This document shows positions 1 through 64,000 of a DNA stretch of 64,000 nt, piece by piece. Location: NCBI GenBank assembly GCA_960531495.1, contig OY482861.1:5645339-5709338 (forward strand). The letters are read 5' to 3'. Source of the DNA: Zeus faber. Lineage: Eukaryota; Chordata; Actinopteri; Zeiformes; Zeidae. The translations under genes and the position numbers were made by a program. The notes beneath the pieces were generated by a model. It was not told where the DNA came from. It worked only from the letters and a program-made list of their open reading frames with translations, and ran no database searches. The first letter of the stretch is position 1. Every line of letters starts with the position of its first letter.

Positions 1-188
1 GCATTGTCAATCAGAATTATTTCTCGCTTTGGCGACAAACACAGTGGAGGAATTACAGCACAATTACAAATTAAAAGGAAAGGGGGAAAGAGAAAGAGGG
101 AAAGGGGAGGATTTCCGGGGGAACTGAATCTTCCTCCAAAGCAACTGCTCCAGTTTAATCTTTAAGTAACTGTACACATACAAGGCAT

Positions 189-203
189 GGGGGGGGGGGG
201 GGG
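189..203. repeat. 15-base G run
   Basis: Uninterrupted G tract; lengths like this are error-prone in assembly. Confidence 0.9.
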
Positions 204-427
204 TGCGCAAGCCAAAATGAGATCATTAAATGGGACTGGAACGCAATAGATCTATGCATTTTATTATGTGAAGAAACAACACAAACAAGCGCTGCAAGAA
301 GGAGATAAGGAGGCTGACACAAAGCAGTTCTCAGCCAGTCAGGCGACTAATCTCTATGCTCTGGCCTACAGAGACGGCAGAGTTATGGACCACAAACACA
401 ATAATAATAACACTCCCCAATATCTGT

Positions 428-428
428 T

Positions 429-478
<50 letters not shown>
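428..478. repeat. CA/TA compound microsatellite
   Basis: CA at 428-447 followed by TA to 478. Confidence 0.95.
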
Positions 479-481
<3 letters not shown>

Positions 482-947
482 TATATACTGTATATAAGTC
501 CATGTGCAGACATGTATGCAACAACATAAACAACAACTCACACTTCAACACGTGTCTGCGGACGCTGAAGACAAGGCAGATCTGGAAAATTTACGCCCGA
601 CCACCGAGTTTTATCACATCCACTTTCGGCTGCAAGTGTTCATCCTTCTAAAAACAGCTGCCTCTAAATGAAGTCATTTTTCTGTGATCAGGCATTTTGG
701 GCATTAAACCTTTAGGATGTTGAGTTAATGGGATTGCTCCTGTTTCGCTACTGGCTGGGGACTGGTGGCTGGAGGGGCTGTGGGCTGATGCCCGGAACCG
801 ACTTAGCAGAGACAAGAAGGAGCCGAGCCAATTTTTACTTTGTTGCCTCTCCAGCATGGCCAAGACATCCAATTCCATCAGGCCTTTGCTGCTGGAGCAG
901 CTGATAGAAGGGGGGGAGTCTAAGTCCTGTAGCCGGGCCAGCTTATT

Positions 948-975
948 CCCTTATCTTCTAATGGCCGGATAAGGG
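948..975. promoter_or_regulatory. Inverted GATA pair
   Basis: CCCTTATC (948-955) and GATAAGGG (968-975) form a perfect 8-bp inverted repeat with two facing GATA motifs 12 bases apart, in intron 9. Possible GATA-factor site; function inferred only from the motif. Confidence 0.35.
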
Positions 976-1198
976 ACGGGAGGAAGGGGTGTCAGTATAA
1001 CCGCTGTATGACCCACTGCCAAAGGCCCACAATTAATCTCACCAAGGAACAACAGGAACACGCTATGGATATTATAGGCAATGTACAAACACTAATGTAA
1101 TTTACATACTTAGGAGCAAGGACTGGGATTGAGATTTTCTGGTAGATGATTATTTAGAGAAAGACCTAGAATCCTCTAACATTTTCCCATTGACCTAC

Positions 1199-61817
<60,619 letters not shown>

Positions 61818-61820
61818 GTC

Positions 61821-61826
61821 TTACAT
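61821..61826 (-). promoter_or_regulatory. Minimal start-stop upstream ORF (ATGTAA)
   Basis: Directly upstream of the lamc3 start codon the gene strand reads ATG TAA GAC ATG, so an ATG followed at once by a stop sits nine bases before the main start and in its frame. If this lies in the 5' untranslated region it is a start-stop element, a type known to stall initiating ribosomes. Its own context (T at -3) is weak, so leaky scanning is likely. Role is inferred. Confidence 0.5.
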
Positions 61827-61880
61827 GAAGCAATATCAATTCTTGCAACAAGCACACGTTTAGACCCTCATGCTAGAGAA

Positions 61881-61934
61881 GCTCTCTCTCCCTCTCCCTC
61901 TGCCTCTCTCTCCCTCTCCCTCCCCCTCCCCCTT

Positions 61935-61980
<46 letters not shown>
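61881..61980. repeat. CT-rich tract (GA on gene strand) 60 bases upstream of the start codon
   Basis: About 100 bases of imperfect CT/CCCTCT followed by a pure CT run from about 61938. On the lamc3 strand it is a GA tract only about 65 bases upstream of the ATG, so it falls in the 5' untranslated region or the core promoter. GA tracts of this type can bind GAGA-type factors or form triplex DNA; any effect here is inference. Confidence 0.9.
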
Positions 61981-61981
<1 letters not shown>

Positions 61982-63429
61982 ATTCAACATGTGTTTTTCC
62001 CTGTAGTCTGCAGTGAAGTTAGAGAGGGAACACCTCTCATCTGGGATAGGAGGAATGAGACAGAGGAGGGACTGGGACTGATGATTTGGGGGGCTGAATT
62101 TTTCCATGAACTGGAAATTTCGCCCCCTGCTGGTGACAAGAAGGAGCGCATCACTGGGAGCAGAGAGAGCAGCCAAGTAATGGGTGATGGGAGGATGAAG
62201 TGATGGGAGGAAAGCCATTTTATAACACATTTAAATAATGTAGCAGACTTGATTGAGGTTATTAAACCTCTGGTCATTGTGCAATCGTGTAGTAGTACCA
62301 AGTACCAAGGCACCTACTTTCACCAATTATGGGGAAAGGCCATATTTTTATAGTGATAAATGTGCTTGGCAGCAGGAGCAGTCAGGTGGTTCTGATGAAT
62401 GCTGCCTGCGATGTGTTGTTGCATAGGATTACACATGCTCAATGTGTCACAGATAATCTCTGTAAAGGGGGGAAAAACTGTTGCCTGTGGAAGCTCTGGA
62501 CACCAATGGGCAATTCACTTAGATAATCAAATTAATAAAGAACTTAAACTGACCGTGTTCTCTTACATAAAGGGCTCAGCCATTGAAAAAATGTGAAATG
62601 TGGGTCCTGTGTCCAAATAACTTGGTAACCTTCATGTAATAATAAAATGAATTTCATCGAAGCTAGAAAACAGCTTCTCACAAAGTTGGTTTGGTCTCTC
62701 CCAGTTGGTTTCTCACCTCGATCATTTGCTCGGATGCTGTAAAGGTGTGCCACCTGGACAGAACAGTAGCAGTCTGGAGCCAGATGGGAACTGGGTAAAA
62801 AAAGGCAGCGTGATAGCACATTTTGCACGTGGAATGTGCTATTTCAGTACATTTTACATTATATGTTTGTGGAGTACAGATTTAAAAAGGTAGAAACAAA
62901 TTCACGTGGCAAACAATTACAAAGAACAGATGTACACTTGTAGGTGGCAGGTAAAGAATAAGAAAGGGATCAACTCGGTGGAGAGGAGAGGATGGAGGAA
63001 TACCAGCCAAATGAGAGGGAGAGGAAAAGATGAGAGGAAGAAGCAGAAGAAAAGACGAGACGGAGTCAGCAGGAGACAAGAGAGCGAGAGAGAGAGAGAG
63101 AGCGAGAGAGAGAGGCAGTGTGGACTGAGGCGTTTGGATGCTGTAGATTTATGATTCCGGGGGGATTTAGGGCAGTCTCTCCCATATCTCCTTGTGATTG
63201 CTCTGATTTATTGGGGCTCTGTCAGTGCTGAGGCGGGGACGTTGTAAAAGGGACCGCATCAATTTGCAGTGAAATCCTCCGCCGACTCAAATTCTATCGG
63301 ACTGTCTGCCGATCTCCCATTATGATAAGAAAGAGAGAGAGAGCGAGAGAGAGAGAGAGAGAGAGCCTGAGGCCTTTGCAAGCGGAAGTATTCAACAGGA
63401 GGTTTATTATGACATCCCTACATTATCAG

Positions 63430-63430
63430 T

Positions 63431-63487
<57 letters not shown>
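63430..63487. repeat. GT microsatellite
   Basis: Uninterrupted GT run about 1.6 kb upstream of the start codon. Confidence 0.95.
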
Positions 63488-63493
<6 letters not shown>

Positions 63494-63858
63494 TGGGTGT
63501 GTGCGTGCGTGCAAGCCTACACTGTATAAAAGTGTTGTGTCACAAAAGTGTATTTGAAGGCAGGGCAGTGTGATAGTGTTTCGCGACACTGTATGTTTTT
63601 CCACTCACTCCAAACACACGGGATGTTTTTTCCACTCACTCCAAATTAATCTGTGGAGAAAATTTTTTTGCAACCTCACCTGCGACATGACTGTCGAGAG
63701 AAGCCAATTCTGTCAGGAACAAGCTACTGAACAAGCCTCAGTATTTCAGCCTCAGTATACTTTGACTTCAAAGCCGGCGACAATATTTGAATGGTTTAAA
63801 TGGAGCCATATGACAATATGCAAATATGTATCTTTGTAATTAATATGTGAAAAAATAT

Positions 63859-63862
<4 letters not shown>

Positions 63863-63924
<62 letters not shown>
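63863..63924. repeat. CA microsatellite
   Basis: Uninterrupted CA run near the right edge. Confidence 0.95.
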
Positions 63925-63926
<2 letters not shown>

Positions 63927-64000
63927 CTGCATTCCGCAGTCAACATTGTCTGCATCAATGTCAGATGTGTATCAGGGAGACTGCGAGGCCTCGCTTTGAG

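Larger units (their letters stand above)
1..1198 (-). other. lamc3 intron 9, partial
   Basis: The intron continues beyond the left edge. It holds a 15-base G run (189-203), a CA/TA microsatellite (428-478) and an inverted GATA pair (948-975). No exon continuing the L4 domain was found. Confidence 0.75.
61818..64000 (-). other. Upstream flank of lamc3 (5' UTR/promoter side)
   Basis: This 2.2 kb stretch contains no supported coding exon. It holds the CT tract at 61881-61980, purine runs near 62950-63120 and 63331-63366, a GT tract at 63430-63487 and a CA tract at 63863-63924. The moderately GC-rich, non-repetitive block near 63120-63420 has no clear transposon signature. No convincing TATA box or unambiguous transcription start can be assigned, so the promoter is expected here but not located. 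Confidence 0.5.

Noticed and set aside
648-878. Next lamc3 exon in the left 1.2 kb
   Set aside because: No translation on the minus strand resembles the L4 continuation and no suitable acceptor-donor pair with phase 1 entry was found.

Overview
The window is vertebrate nuclear DNA, almost certainly from a teleost fish. It is AT-rich, full of microsatellites (CA/GT, AAT, GAA, GA, GACA), and carries teleost-type SINEs, hAT relics and a Ty3/gypsy relic. One protein-coding gene is supported: the 5' third of a laminin gamma-3 chain gene (lamc3), on the minus strand. It runs from the start codon at 61817 down to about 1199 and leaves the window at the left edge. Nine coding exons can be placed to the base. 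Every junction has GT/AG splice sites and all phases match, giving 551 codons plus one base. The encoded part is a signal peptide, the laminin N-terminal (LN) domain, LE repeats 1-4, the first piece of LE5 and the start of the L4 (laminin IV) domain. Laminin-3-type residues (for example FFQDRPWAR, the NLQP-N-AGC segment, HNAS-LTDFH) favour gamma-3 over gamma-1.

Layout, right to left in the direction of transcription: upstream/5' flank with GA, GT and CA tracts (64000-61818); exon 1 (61430-61817); intron 1 (4.8 kb); exon 2 (56320-56624); intron 2 (25 kb, with a laminin-unrelated retrotransposon endonuclease fragment, a MITE carrying a nested SINE, a hAT relic and a ~150 bp GAA tract); exon 3 (31082-31212); intron 3; exon 4 (28367-28533); intron 4 (16.7 kb, about half of it one hAT relic at 16679-25333 that itself holds a SINE, a 2 kb array of 47-bp repeats and a degraded Ty3/gypsy element); exon 5 (11482-11670); a 540-base intron; exon 6 (10824-10941); intron 6 (8 kb, with a duplicated repeat and a perfectly phased 45-bp minisatellite); exons 7, 8 and 9 (2700-2798, 1780-1916, 1199-1318).

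No second host gene, RNA gene, CRISPR array or bacterial-style system was found. The unusual material is structural: transposons nested inside transposons, tandem arrays, strong perfect hairpins, and simple-sequence or pyrimidine-rich tracts placed next to lamc3 splice sites. Transposon names rest on recognised motifs and are family-level only; no database search was possible. None of the relics looks able to encode an intact protein.
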